Shown here piece by piece: positions 1 to 7,637 of a stretch of DNA of 26,904 nt. The stretch spans positions 1 to 26,904 of the forward strand of contig PBPH01000087.1 of NCBI GenBank assembly GCA_002725475.1. The letters run 5' to 3'. Origin of the DNA: Methanobacteriota archaeon (GTDB taxonomy: Archaea; Thermoplasmatota; Poseidoniia; Poseidoniales; Thalassarchaeaceae). The notes under the pieces were generated by a model. That model was not told the DNA's origin. It saw only the letters and a program-made list of their open reading frames with translations, and did no database searches. Position 1 is the stretch's first letter; the number at the start of each line of letters is the position of its first letter. A program made the position numbers and the translations under genes.

Positions 1-57
1 ACACCTTGGACCTACAATTATTGGCGTCTGAAAAAACACGGTAAAGCCTGCCATTAA
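1..57 (+). CDS. C-terminal tail of an upstream gene (partial, weak)
   Basis: Frame 1 is open from the window edge for 18 codons and ends at a TAA at 55-57, giving an aromatic and basic peptide that begins TPWTYNYWRL and ends KACH. A perfect inverted repeat follows directly after the stop, which is what one expects behind a real gene end. The product cannot be identified from so few residues. The stretch could also be chance reading, since an open run of 18 codons is not improbable. Confidence 0.35.
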   Translation, partial: TPWTYNYWRLKKHGKACH

Positions 58-76
58 TTTCAAATTATTTTGAAAT
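57..76. terminator. Inverted repeat behind the gene tail, possible terminator
   Basis: Perfect 8-base arms ATTTCAAA (57-64) and TTTGAAAT (69-76) are separated by TTAT. The repeat starts at the last base of the TAA at 55-57. It is AT-rich and lies in an AT-rich stretch. Archaeal termination relies mainly on T-tracts, so the hairpin is suggestive only. It could equally be part of the promoter region of the membrane protein at 131. Confidence 0.35.
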
Positions 77-130
77 CTGTTATTATTAGCCGAGGGTGTT
101 ATTGACCAGTATCCTACCTGACAATCGAAG

Positions 131-382
131 ATGGCAACCCTTGAGATGAGTGATGACGAATTCGTCGCTGAAAGCAGGCGTCGTGGTAGGAAGGTTTCAT
201 CGGTCCTGTTAATTCTATCAATTGCCAGTTATTTCATGGCTAGAATGCTTACAGATTCCCGCCCACCTGAAGCAATTAACTTCGCTTGGATATCAGTATA
301 TTTTGCAATTGCTGCACTTATTATGTTAGTAATTGTGATGCCAATTAGGAAGTTTTTAAGGAGACGGAAAAGGATATCTTAA
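131..382 (+). CDS. Small two-helix membrane protein
   Basis: This 83-residue protein is not recognised as a named family. The first 21 residues are charged, with an acidic MSDDEF stretch followed by a basic RRRGRK patch. Two hydrophobic helices follow at about residues 23-40 and 50-70, joined by a short loop containing RPPEA. The basic tail RKFLRRRKR suggests both ends are cytoplasmic with the helices forming a hairpin. No Shine-Dalgarno motif precedes ATG 131, and the in-frame ATG at 146 (MSDDEF) is an equally good start. nadE follows after about 54 bases on the same strand, so the two may be co-transcribed. The function is unknown. Confidence 0.6.
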   Translation: MATLEMSDDEFVAESRRRGRKVSSVLLILSIASYFMARMLTDSRPPEAINFAWISVYFAIAALIMLVIVMPIRKFLRRRKRIS

Positions 383-426
383 TCGGAGTAACATAGTTGC
401 AAAGATTGAATGTATGGGACTTCGGC

Positions 427-432
427 GGTGAG
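427..432 (+). promoter_or_regulatory. Shine-Dalgarno motif that sets the nadE start
   Basis: GGTGAG lies 4 bases before ATG 437. It supports initiation at 437 rather than at the in-frame ATG 410, which would add nine residues unlike the family's N-terminus. Confidence 0.6.
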
Positions 433-436
433 CAAC

Positions 437-2164
437 ATGGGACTGGTTGTAGCGCTACTTCAACTCAATCCAAAAGTCGGTGATCTTGAGGGAAATGCTG
501 CTGAAGTTGAGCGTGCTGTAACCCTTGCAGCCGAAAATGGCGCTGACATGGCAATCACTAGCGAATTGGTGATTTCTGGCTACCCTCCACGTGATCTTCT
601 ACTTGACCCAGCATTTGTTCAGAGGTGTGCAGAAGTTACATCAAACATAGAAACTCCAATCCCACTAATTGTTGGAACTCCTCTCCCCCCCACATCCGAC
701 AGAAACCTACCGTCTAATGGTACAATGCGGCTTGTGCCTGGTAGAAAAGCAAAGGTTGCAACTCGAAAACAACTACTACCAACATACGATGTTTTTGATG
801 AGTTACGCTACTTTGAGCCTGACAAAGCACCAGGGATTTTGCGACTATCAGATAGTCTATCGATAGGGGTTACAATTTGTGAAGATGCTTGGCAACACGC
901 GGGAGAGGTGCCTGCGGATTATGATGCGGATCCTATCGAGCAACTGGCAGCATGGCAACATCAAGGAGAACCCCTTGCTCTATCGGTAAACCTCTCATCC
1001 TCACCTTACCATCTCCATAAAGAGGGAATGCGTAGTGATGTGGTTCGAGCAGCTTCGAAAACACTTGGACACCCTTACCTCTTGTGCAATCAAGTAGGTG
1101 GAAATGATGACCTTTTGTTTGATGGCCGCTCCCTCGTAGCGTGGCCTGATGGTCGTTTGTCACAAGCACCAGCATGGTGTATGGGGGCGTTTCTAGTCGA
1201 TGTTGAGGATTCCAATTCAGGACGATGGTTACCATGGCCTGAAGGAGAGTGCGGCGAAGATTGTTCTTGTGTTGTAGAGAATGTTGCTTCGGATAGCGAA
1301 CCTAGGAATCCTGATACTGGTACTGATTTGTTGGCTGCAATCACTATCGGACTTGGAGATTATTGTAGAAAATCTGGAATTAAAAAACTAGTAATTGCCA
1401 TGAGTGGCGGTTTAGATTCATCGGTCTGTGCCGCCATAGCTTGCCGCACTGTTGGACCAGAAAATGTGCTTGGTCTAGCAATGCCATCCAGATACTCAAG
1501 CGACCATTCACTCTCAGATGCCATAGCAACTGCAGAAGCACTTGGAATGGAAATTCACACCCATTCAATTAACGAACTTCACGAAGCAGCTGAAGAGAAA
1601 CTAACCGAAGAATTGGCAGATGGTAATCCAATTGCCTTGGAAAATATTCAATCCCGGTTAAGAGGAATGATGGTTATGGCCCTAGCAAATTCAAGAAACG
1701 CCATGGCAATCACAACCGGCAATAAATCAGAGTTGGCAATGGGGTACTGCACTCTGTATGGGGATATGGTGGGAGGATATGCACCACTAGGAGACCTCTA
1801 CAAAACTGAAGTTTATGCCGTGGCTAGGGCAATTAACTCAGAAGCAGAAGGTGCAGGGTTGGCTCACCCAATTACTGAAAGCACACTTACTAAGCCACCT
1901 TCAGCAGAACTAGCACCTGATCAAATGGATGAAGATACATTGCCACCATACGAATTACTAGATTCTATCCTAGAATCACACATTGAAGCTGGCTATTCCG
2001 CCTCTACTCTTGTTGAGGCCGGTTATGATGAAAATACAGTCGAATGGATTCTAGAAAGGCTGCACGCCAATGAGCACAAGCGGTGGCAAATGCCCCCTGC
2101 TCCTAGAGTATCTAATCGCGCCTTTGGGCAAGGTTGGAGACAACCACTTGCTGCAAAGAAATGA
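437..2164 (+). CDS. nadE: Glutamine-dependent NAD+ synthetase
   Basis: Catalyses the last step of NAD synthesis: nicotinate adenine dinucleotide + ATP + glutamine gives NAD+. The 575 residues form two domains. The N-terminal nitrilase-like glutaminase (about 1-265) carries the expected Glu-Lys-Cys triad: E43 in SELVISGY, K111 in RKQLLP and C148 in TICEDAW. The C-terminal ATP pyrophosphatase domain (about 295-560) has the P-loop SGGLDSS at 323-329 and a TTGNKSE motif. Ammonia made in the first domain is channelled to the second in this family. The linker has a small Cys cluster, CGEDCSC (272-278), of unknown meaning. The start at 437 is chosen because of the Shine-Dalgarno motif and because MGLVVALLQLNP matches a nitrilase first strand. 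Many archaea carry only the short ammonia-dependent form, so the long form is notable. Confidence 0.95.
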   Translation: MGLVVALLQLNPKVGDLEGNAAEVERAVTLAAENGADMAITSELVISGYPPRDLLLDPAFVQRCAEVTSNIETPIPLIVGTPLPPTSDRNLPSNGTMRLVPGRKAKVATRKQLLPTYDVFDELRYFEPDKAPGILRLSDSLSIGVTICEDAWQHAGEVPADYDADPIEQLAAWQHQGEPLALSVNLSSSPYHLHKEGMRSDVVRAASKTLGHPYLLCNQVGGNDDLLFDGRSLVAWPDGRLSQAPAWCMGAFLVDVEDSNSGRWLPWPEGECGEDCSCVVENVASDSEPRNPDTGTDLLAAITIGLGDYCRKSGIKKLVIAMSGGLDSSVCAAIACRTVGPENVLGLAMPSRYSSDHSLSDAIATAEALGMEIHTHSINELHEAAEEKLTEELADGNPIALENIQSRLRGMMVMALANSRNAMAITTGNKSELAMGYCTLYGDMVGGYAPLGDLYKTEVYAVARAINSEAEGAGLAHPITESTLTKPPSAELAPDQMDEDTLPPYELLDSILESHIEAGYSASTLVEAGYDENTVEWILERLHANEHKRWQMPPAPRVSNRAFGQGWRQPLAAKK

Positions 2165-2165
2165 T

Positions 2166-2984
2166 TTAGGGTGCGCAATAAGGACAAGAAGTGCCAACAA
2201 TATAATTGTCAGATTTCTGCTCATCAGGCAATAGTGGCTCCCTGCATTCATAGCATAGAATACTTGCAGTTTCTTCAAGATCTGGACCGAGTCCAACCCT
2301 TCTGTCAAATACAAAGCACTCACCCTCCCAATGGTCACCACCACATTCTTCGAAGTATCCTAGAATTCCGCCCTCTAGTTGGTATACTGATTCAAAACCT
2401 TCCTCAAGCATGACCACCGATGCCTTCTCACATCGAATTCCGCCTGTGCAATACATCACCACGGGAGTGCTTTTCATCTCTTCAGGAAGTTTCTTGATTG
2501 CTTCAGGAAATTCTCTGAAAGTCTTAATTCCAACATCTACAGCGTTCTCAAATTTACCCAATCTCAGCTCGTAATCATTCCTTGTATCAAGCACAATGAT
2601 TTCTTTGCCTTCATCAAGCCATGATTTGAAATCCTTTGGAGAAATAGACGGAGCAGTGAATACTTCTGGCTTCACTTCTTCATGCCCCATTGAAATTATC
2701 TCTTTCTTTATTCGCACCAACATTCGTTTGAATGGTTGATTATCAGAATAACTAATTTTTAGAGGTATTGCCCTAAACCTTTCATCCTCGTCAAGATGGG
2801 AAAGAAATTGATGTATTGATTCTTGAGTACCTGATACGAAAAAGTTGATTCCTTCCCCACTAAGCAAAATTGTTCCTTTCATTCCCAATTCTACACAGAA
2901 ATCTCGTAGAGGCCAGCGCATCTCGACTCTATCAGGAATTGAGATAAAACGATAACCTGCAATATTTACAAATTCACGAGTCAT
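2166..2984 (-). CDS. trhO: tRNA uridine(34) hydroxylase, TrhO/YceA-type rhodanese (UPF0176)
   Basis: The 272-residue protein has the TrhO/YceA layout. An N-terminal ferredoxin-like UPF0176 domain (about 1-95, with the LLSGEGIN motif) is followed by a rhodanese domain (about 115-215) with catalytic-loop cysteine C179 in CTGGIRCEKAS. A Cys-rich tail has two CxxC pairs (CYEC and CPYC) that probably bind zinc. Bacterial members make 5-hydroxyuridine at tRNA position 34 in an oxygen-dependent reaction; that role is transferred from the family. The frame continues 73 codons further upstream, but that part would run under the divergent aconitase X gene. ATG 2984 has a clear GAGAGG 5 bases ahead and begins MTREFVNIAGY as expected. 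It diverges from the gene at 3088 and is convergent with nadE, with 1 base between their stops. Confidence 0.88.
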   Translation of the reverse strand: MTREFVNIAGYRFISIPDRVEMRWPLRDFCVELGMKGTILLSGEGINFFVSGTQESIHQFLSHLDEDERFRAIPLKISYSDNQPFKRMLVRIKKEIISMGHEEVKPEVFTAPSISPKDFKSWLDEGKEIIVLDTRNDYELRLGKFENAVDVGIKTFREFPEAIKKLPEEMKSTPVVMYCTGGIRCEKASVVMLEEGFESVYQLEGGILGYFEECGGDHWEGECFVFDRRVGLGPDLEETASILCYECREPLLPDEQKSDNYIVGTSCPYCAP

Positions 2985-2989
2985 TACAA

Positions 2990-2995
2990 CCTCTC
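2990..2995 (-). promoter_or_regulatory. Shine-Dalgarno motif that sets the trhO start
   Basis: GAGAGG on the minus strand lies 5 bases before ATG 2984. It favours this start over the upstream in-frame starts that overlap the divergent gene. Confidence 0.6.
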
Positions 2996-3087
2996 TTATC
3001 TGCCATGCAGTCATCACTCTTGATAATAGTGGAGTGGAGAGAAATTGATGCGCAAGTTGATGTGGCAATGCCATTTGCCTAACATCA

Positions 3088-4824
3088 ATGGCCATACCTA
3101 CTGCGCTTGCCGAAATGCTAGAAGGCAACTCTGGACCAACTAAACAGAAAGCCGCCAGGTTGGTAGTGGATTTGGCTGCTTCAGCAGGCGCAACTGATTT
3201 CATACAATGCTCTCATGCCCATGTTAGTGGAGTTTCTGTAATTACCGGAGGGCACGGTTTGAGAAGATTTCTTGCAGATCTTTCTGGTGATGAAAATGGA
3301 AAAATTGCAATTCCTACAACACTCAATTCTGCAGGGTGTGACCGAAATAAGTTCAATGAGATGGGGATTGATTACGAGGATTTCTTGAAATTGCAATTTG
3401 AAATTATTCTTGCCTATGAAAATTTAGGAATATCACCCACGCTTTCATGCACACCATATGAGAGAGATATGGAAATGGAGGGAATCGGTACTTGGGCAGA
3501 ATCCAACGCTGTATGTTTCTCAAACTCCTATACAGGCCTCATTACTAATCGAGAATCTGGGCTTTCTGCACTGGCAACTGCACTTACAGGATGGGCGCCA
3601 AGGTGGGGCCTCCATATTGAGGAAAATCGCCGACCAAACATTTTGGTAAAAGTAGAGACAGAAATGGATGACATAACTGACTGGAGTATTCTAGGGGATT
3701 GGATTGGAAAACAGGTTCGTTCTGATTGGAATTTGCCATGGGGGCCAATGCCCCACATAATCGGCCTTCCAACATGGGCATCTTTTGAGATGAAGAAAGC
3801 TCTAACTTCCGCTGCTGCCAACTACGGGTCACCACTTCTCTGGGCAGATGGACATACAGAGCAAGCACCAAAATCAGACTATGAAGGGGAACTAACCTTC
3901 ACTGAATCAGACTTAGCAGATCGTTATGCAGAACTAGCCCCAAATGGTGAAGTTGATTTGATTGTAGTTGGTTGCCCCCAAGCTTCATTGGGTGAGATTC
4001 GCACAACAGCAGCAGCCGTACGAACTCACATGGAATTGGGTAAAAGAATACCAAATCAACGATTATGGGTCTTCACAAGCGAACACAGCCATGAACTTGC
4101 AGATGCAGATGGTTCTATCGAATTATTGGAAAATGCAGGAGCACTAGTTCTAAAGGACACGTGTCCAGAAGTAACACCATACAATCGGAGCAAGTACAAC
4201 CATCTATTGACAAACTCTCTGAAAGCAGAACATTATCTGACAAGCGGACTAAACCGGATGCCAACATCGGTAGCCACAATCGAAACCTGTGTGGCTGCCG
4301 CCTTCAATCCCGACATGTTTACAGGACCACGTCCAACTTTGGAATCACGTGCTAAGGAACCCCATACCACATCCAAGACTCATCAAACAGGGGAGAGTGA
4401 ATTAACTGGAAAGAATCTACCAAGTCAAACTGAATGGAAAATTCAAGGAAGGGCGATGGTGACTGACGTGCCAATCACATATCTTGGATATGTCAATAGA
4501 GATACTGGCGTGATTGAAGAACCTGGACATCCTCTTGATGGACATGCTATTGAAGACACCATCCTGATTTATCCCAAAGGTTCTGGTTCGACAGTTGCAC
4601 CTTTCGTACTAATGGGACTGATTTACACTGGTAAAGGGCCTAAGGGAATCATCAATCGAGATGTGTGCCCACTTACCCTTCCTGCAGCTTCTTTGCTCGA
4701 TGTACCATATTCATACGGCTTTGATGCAGACCCCTGCCTTGCTATCAATAATGGAGATGAAATAGAGATGTCACTAATGGAAGGAATCGTTCAGGTAAAA
4801 GTAATTCAAAGGACAGATGAATGA
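3088..4824 (+). CDS. Fused aconitase X (large + small subunit); phosphomevalonate dehydratase candidate
   Basis: A 578-residue member of the aconitase X superfamily. Residues 1 to about 415 are the large-subunit (DUF521) part: TLNSAGCD with C84, SCTPYE with C121, AESNAVCFSNS at 137-147, TNRESG, GLHIEENR, C296 in VGCPQAS and C359 in KDTCPEVTPYN. Residues about 448-578 are the small-subunit (DUF126/swivelling) part with a glycine/serine loop, KGSGSTVAP, at 497-505. A low-complexity linker (about 416-445) joins them. Known activities are archaeal (R)-5-phosphomevalonate dehydratase, which forms trans-anhydromevalonate phosphate in isoprenoid synthesis, and bacterial cis-3-hydroxyproline dehydratase. 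An archaeal lipid role is the first guess, but fused forms are typical of the bacterial enzyme, so specificity is open. No Shine-Dalgarno motif is seen, so the mRNA may be leaderless. Confidence 0.85.
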   Translation: MAIPTALAEMLEGNSGPTKQKAARLVVDLAASAGATDFIQCSHAHVSGVSVITGGHGLRRFLADLSGDENGKIAIPTTLNSAGCDRNKFNEMGIDYEDFLKLQFEIILAYENLGISPTLSCTPYERDMEMEGIGTWAESNAVCFSNSYTGLITNRESGLSALATALTGWAPRWGLHIEENRRPNILVKVETEMDDITDWSILGDWIGKQVRSDWNLPWGPMPHIIGLPTWASFEMKKALTSAAANYGSPLLWADGHTEQAPKSDYEGELTFTESDLADRYAELAPNGEVDLIVVGCPQASLGEIRTTAAAVRTHMELGKRIPNQRLWVFTSEHSHELADADGSIELLENAGALVLKDTCPEVTPYNRSKYNHLLTNSLKAEHYLTSGLNRMPTSVATIETCVAAAFNPDMFTGPRPTLESRAKEPHTTSKTHQTGESELTGKNLPSQTEWKIQGRAMVTDVPITYLGYVNRDTGVIEEPGHPLDGHAIEDTILIYPKGSGSTVAPFVLMGLIYTGKGPKGIINRDVCPLTLPAASLLDVPYSYGFDADPCLAINNGDEIEMSLMEGIVQVKVIQRTDE

Positions 4825-4825
4825 A

Positions 4826-4987
4826 TCAATCATCATCAGTAATGTCATTGAATGGCCAGATTTTATGAATATAGCACTCTGTACATGCCTTTGTCAGAAG
4901 TCTATCTTCGTATGGCAATGGCCTATGCCATTTCTCTAGAGGTCTGCTCTCGCCACAAACTGGACACTCGCCAAAATTATCCTCCAT
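4826..4987 (-). CDS. 53-residue zinc-ribbon protein
   Basis: A complete small frame on the minus strand runs from ATG 4987 to TGA 4826-4828. It begins MEDNFGECPVCGE and carries two CxxC knuckles, C8-P-V-C11 and C35-T-E-C38, spaced as in a single zinc ribbon. Aromatic residues (KWHRPLPY, HKIWPF) lie between and after the knuckles, and the tail is acidic (DITDDD). No family name can be given; such proteins in archaea often act in nucleic acid or ribosome-linked roles, but nothing here shows that. The gene ends 1 base from the convergent aconitase X stop and its start lies 76 bases from the divergent SDR gene. No Shine-Dalgarno motif is seen, so it is probably leaderless. The paired CxxC motifs and tight fit between neighbours argue that it is real. 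Confidence 0.75.
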   Translation of the reverse strand: MEDNFGECPVCGESRPLEKWHRPLPYEDRLLTKACTECYIHKIWPFNDITDDD

Positions 4988-5063
4988 CAAGTTACGCTGA
5001 TACTAGGTACTTCATGAACTTGTGCGACTATAATGCAATACGTTACCCCCCCCTCCGGTAGCC

Positions 5064-6041
5064 ATGCGCTGTATCGTAACAGGTGGTGCCGGTTTCCTTG
5101 GAAGCCACCTCTGTGAATCGCTACTTGCCCGTGGTCATGACGTATGTGTAGTCGATGATTTGTTCCGTGGCCGTAAGGCAAACATGGAAGATTGTAAAGG
5201 AATGCCAGATTTTCACTTCGTCCTAGGAGATTGTGCGGATATATCAAAAATGGAGAAAGCAGAAGAAAAATTGAATGGCGTAGATATCGTTTATCATCTA
5301 GCAGCAATCAATGGAACACGTTATTTCAATGAGAGACCTGATCTTGTAATCAGTGTAAATCTGAGAACTACTGATACAGTAGTAAAATTTGCTAGCGAGA
5401 GGGGGGCACGTCTTGTTTTCACCAGCAGCCCAGAAGCATATGGAATTCAAAATGTAATGCCTCTAGAAGAAAATGCCGAAGGAATTTGTCCTAGCCCACA
5501 CAGCCACCTTAGGCATTCATACGGAGCAAGCAAATATCTTGGAGAAATCTTGGTCCAATATGCAGTAAGAGAGAGAGGACTTGATGGTAGAATTGTAAGG
5601 CCATTCAATGGATACGGACCCCGACTAAAAGGAGGAGAGCATGGTCAGGTATCCTCCATATTCCTACAACAATGTCATGAAGAGAAAGATATCACTTTAC
5701 ATGGAGATGGAGAACAAACCCGTTGTTTCACCTGGTATTCAGATTTGATTGATGGGATTGTTGCACTAGGAGAATTAGATGAGGGAGTCGATGGCAGGCC
5801 CCTGAGAGGATCCTCATTCAATATTGGATCTAAAGAAGAAGTCTCAATTAGAGAACTTGCAGAAATAGCATTGAAAGTTTCAGGTTCAATTAGTGAAATT
5901 ACATCGGGAGATGGACACCCCGGTGACACGCCTAGACGTGTACCTGACACTTCAGCCGCAGAGGCTGCTCTAGGATGGCAGGCAACAGTAGGGATTGAAG
6001 AAGGAATGCATCGCTGTTGGGAGTGGATGTTGGCCGAGTAA
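5064..6041 (+). CDS. NAD-dependent epimerase/dehydratase (extended SDR, nucleotide sugar)
   Basis: A 325-residue extended short-chain dehydrogenase/reductase of the kind acting on nucleotide sugars (4-epimerase, 4,6-dehydratase or UDP-glucuronate decarboxylase). The Rossmann motif GGAGFLGSH is at 7-15, an acidic VDD turn (30-32) fits NAD(H) binding, TSSPEAYG holds the active-site Ser/Thr at 120-127, and the catalytic pair is Y153-x3-K157 in YGASK. RPFNGYGP and LHGDGEQTR with a following WYSDLIDGI motif are typical of the sugar-binding half. The sequence does not decide which reaction is catalysed. No Shine-Dalgarno motif precedes the start; instead a run of eight C residues (5046-5053) lies just upstream. 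It diverges from the zinc-ribbon gene. Confidence 0.88.
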   Translation: MRCIVTGGAGFLGSHLCESLLARGHDVCVVDDLFRGRKANMEDCKGMPDFHFVLGDCADISKMEKAEEKLNGVDIVYHLAAINGTRYFNERPDLVISVNLRTTDTVVKFASERGARLVFTSSPEAYGIQNVMPLEENAEGICPSPHSHLRHSYGASKYLGEILVQYAVRERGLDGRIVRPFNGYGPRLKGGEHGQVSSIFLQQCHEEKDITLHGDGEQTRCFTWYSDLIDGIVALGELDEGVDGRPLRGSSFNIGSKEEVSIRELAEIALKVSGSISEITSGDGHPGDTPRRVPDTSAAEAALGWQATVGIEEGMHRCWEWMLAE

Positions 6042-6072
6042 CCTTCGTAACCAAATTATTGAAACTCTCAAG

Positions 6073-6096
6073 ATAATATACTCCATACAAAGGGGA
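6073..6096 (+). promoter_or_regulatory. TATA-like box and purine-rich motif before the MFS gene
   Basis: ATAATATA (6073-6080) is centred about 26 bases before ATG 6103, the usual archaeal TATA-to-transcript distance, which would make the mRNA nearly leaderless. AGGGGA (6091-6096) also lies 6 bases before the ATG and could be a Shine-Dalgarno motif. Both cannot hold for one transcript start. This rests on reading only. Confidence 0.35.
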
Positions 6097-6102
6097 TAAA
6101 TT

Positions 6103-7629
6103 ATGGCGGACAATGAGTCCCAATATCCCTCCAATCGTTGGATTGTTCTAGGAGTCATGAGCCTTAGTCTGATTATTGTCATGCTCAATAATGTAACATT
6201 GAATGTGGCCTTGCCAGATCTTTCCACCGACCTTGGGGCAGACAATACTGAATTACAATGGATTATGGATGCATATGCTCTAGTATTCGGCGGAACTCTA
6301 CTCGTAATGGGTGCCTTGGGTGATAGATTTGGAAGAAAAGGTGCCCTTCAAATTGGACTCTTAATCGTTGGAACTGCTTGCGCTTGGGCTGCTTTTTATG
6401 CAGATTCATCAACTGATGTGATAATGGCTCGAGCATTTATGGGCCTGGGTGCAGCATTGGTAATGCCATCTACATTATCGGTGGTTTTGGTTGTATTCCC
6501 TCCCAATGAAAGGGGGAAAGCCATCGGGATTTGGGCAGCAATGGCTGGAGTAGGGGCACCAATTGGGCTACTTGTTGGTGGCTGGGCTGTAGAGACTTAC
6601 AATTGGGAAATGGTTTTCTTAATCAACGTTCCAATTATCCTTCTAGCATTGATTGCTGGAGCAATAATTGTACCTCGATCAAAAGATGAGGAAGAAAGGC
6701 CTCTCGATATTGTTGGAGCACTACTTTCAGTTGGTGCTTTGGGCTCCCTTCTATACGGTATTATAGAGGGGCCTAGTAAAGGTTGGACTGATTCAGAGAT
6801 TTTGATGGCTTTCTCGATTAGCTTTCTGTCGGGATTAGTATTTGTTTATTGGCAACAAAAAACACAGTACCCACTTTTGCCACTAGATTTCTTCAAAAAT
6901 CCAAAGTTCTCAATTGGTCTAATTGCTATAGCAATGGCGTTCTTTGTCATGTTCTCGTTTATGTTTATGCAAATGTTGCATTTTCAATTAGTTCGAGGGC
7001 ATTCTCCTTTTTCTGCTGCAATCAGATTTTTTCCCCTCCCAATGGGTTTGATGCCTGCTGCTGCAAATAGTGATAGGTTAGTTTCAAAGTTTGGACGAAA
7101 GAACGTAATTGCGTCTGGATTGTGCTTGGTATCTTCAGGATTGTTCCTATTTACTCAAGTTAACATTGATACTAGTTATATTCAAATTGCAGCCACCTTT
7201 TTCCTTCTTGGTCTTGGAATGGGTTTGACAATGGCACCATCAACAACCGCAGTAATGGATGCAATTCCAGAATCCAAAGCAGGCGTTGGTAGTGCAACCA
7301 ATGATGCTAGCAGAGAAATCGGGGGTGCTCTTGGGATTGCAATTGGAGGTAGCGTTCTAAACGAAATATATCAATCATCGATATCCATTCCAGCATCTGC
7401 TTCTGGCCAATCTCATGTGATTCAGGAATCATTTCCCGCAGCAATTACCATTGGTCAGAAAATGCTTGAACTAGGCAACCAAGATGGCGCATTATTGATT
7501 GCATCTGCTCGTGAATCTTTTATCGAAGGAATGATTGGTGCTTGTATTGTTTCGGGAATTGTAGCATTATTAGCGGCCATTATTGTGAAATTGAAATTAC
7601 CTGAAGATAATTCGCCTGAAGAGGAATGA
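6103..7629 (+). CDS. MFS drug/metabolite exporter, DHA2 (EmrB/QacA) type
   Basis: A 508-residue polytopic protein with about 14 predicted membrane helices, matching the DHA2 (14-helix) branch of the major facilitator superfamily, which exports drugs or small metabolites using the proton gradient. Visible motifs are the first-helix NVALPDL segment, QWIMDAYAL before helix 2, motif A in GALGDRFGRKG (70-80) between helices 2 and 3, and a motif C-like GVGAPIGLLVGG in helix 5. The late DASREIGGALGIAIGGSV segment is also typical. The helix-1 position that is usually Asp in DHA2 proteins (LDxTIVNVALP-like) reads N29-N30 here, which could change coupling or substrate. The substrate is unknown. It stands alone on its strand and is convergent with maf, with 8 bases between the stops. 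Confidence 0.9.
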   Translation: MADNESQYPSNRWIVLGVMSLSLIIVMLNNVTLNVALPDLSTDLGADNTELQWIMDAYALVFGGTLLVMGALGDRFGRKGALQIGLLIVGTACAWAAFYADSSTDVIMARAFMGLGAALVMPSTLSVVLVVFPPNERGKAIGIWAAMAGVGAPIGLLVGGWAVETYNWEMVFLINVPIILLALIAGAIIVPRSKDEEERPLDIVGALLSVGALGSLLYGIIEGPSKGWTDSEILMAFSISFLSGLVFVYWQQKTQYPLLPLDFFKNPKFSIGLIAIAMAFFVMFSFMFMQMLHFQLVRGHSPFSAAIRFFPLPMGLMPAAANSDRLVSKFGRKNVIASGLCLVSSGLFLFTQVNIDTSYIQIAATFFLLGLGMGLTMAPSTTAVMDAIPESKAGVGSATNDASREIGGALGIAIGGSVLNEIYQSSISIPASASGQSHVIQESFPAAITIGQKMLELGNQDGALLIASARESFIEGMIGACIVSGIVALLAAIIVKLKLPEDNSPEEE

Positions 7630-7637
7630 AATTATTT

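Noticed and set aside
685..691. Run of seven C inside nadE as a phase-variation or frameshift site
   Set aside because: The frame is intact across it and nadE is a housekeeping gene; nothing suggests switching.
2985..3203. N-terminal extension of trhO
   Set aside because: It runs under the 5' end of the divergent aconitase X gene and is unlike the family; ATG 2984 has a good ribosome binding site.
4852..5061. Plus-strand open frame of 69 codons after aconitase X
   Set aside because: It lies opposite the zinc-ribbon gene, whose CxxC motifs are clearly coding, and its own product has no recognisable features.
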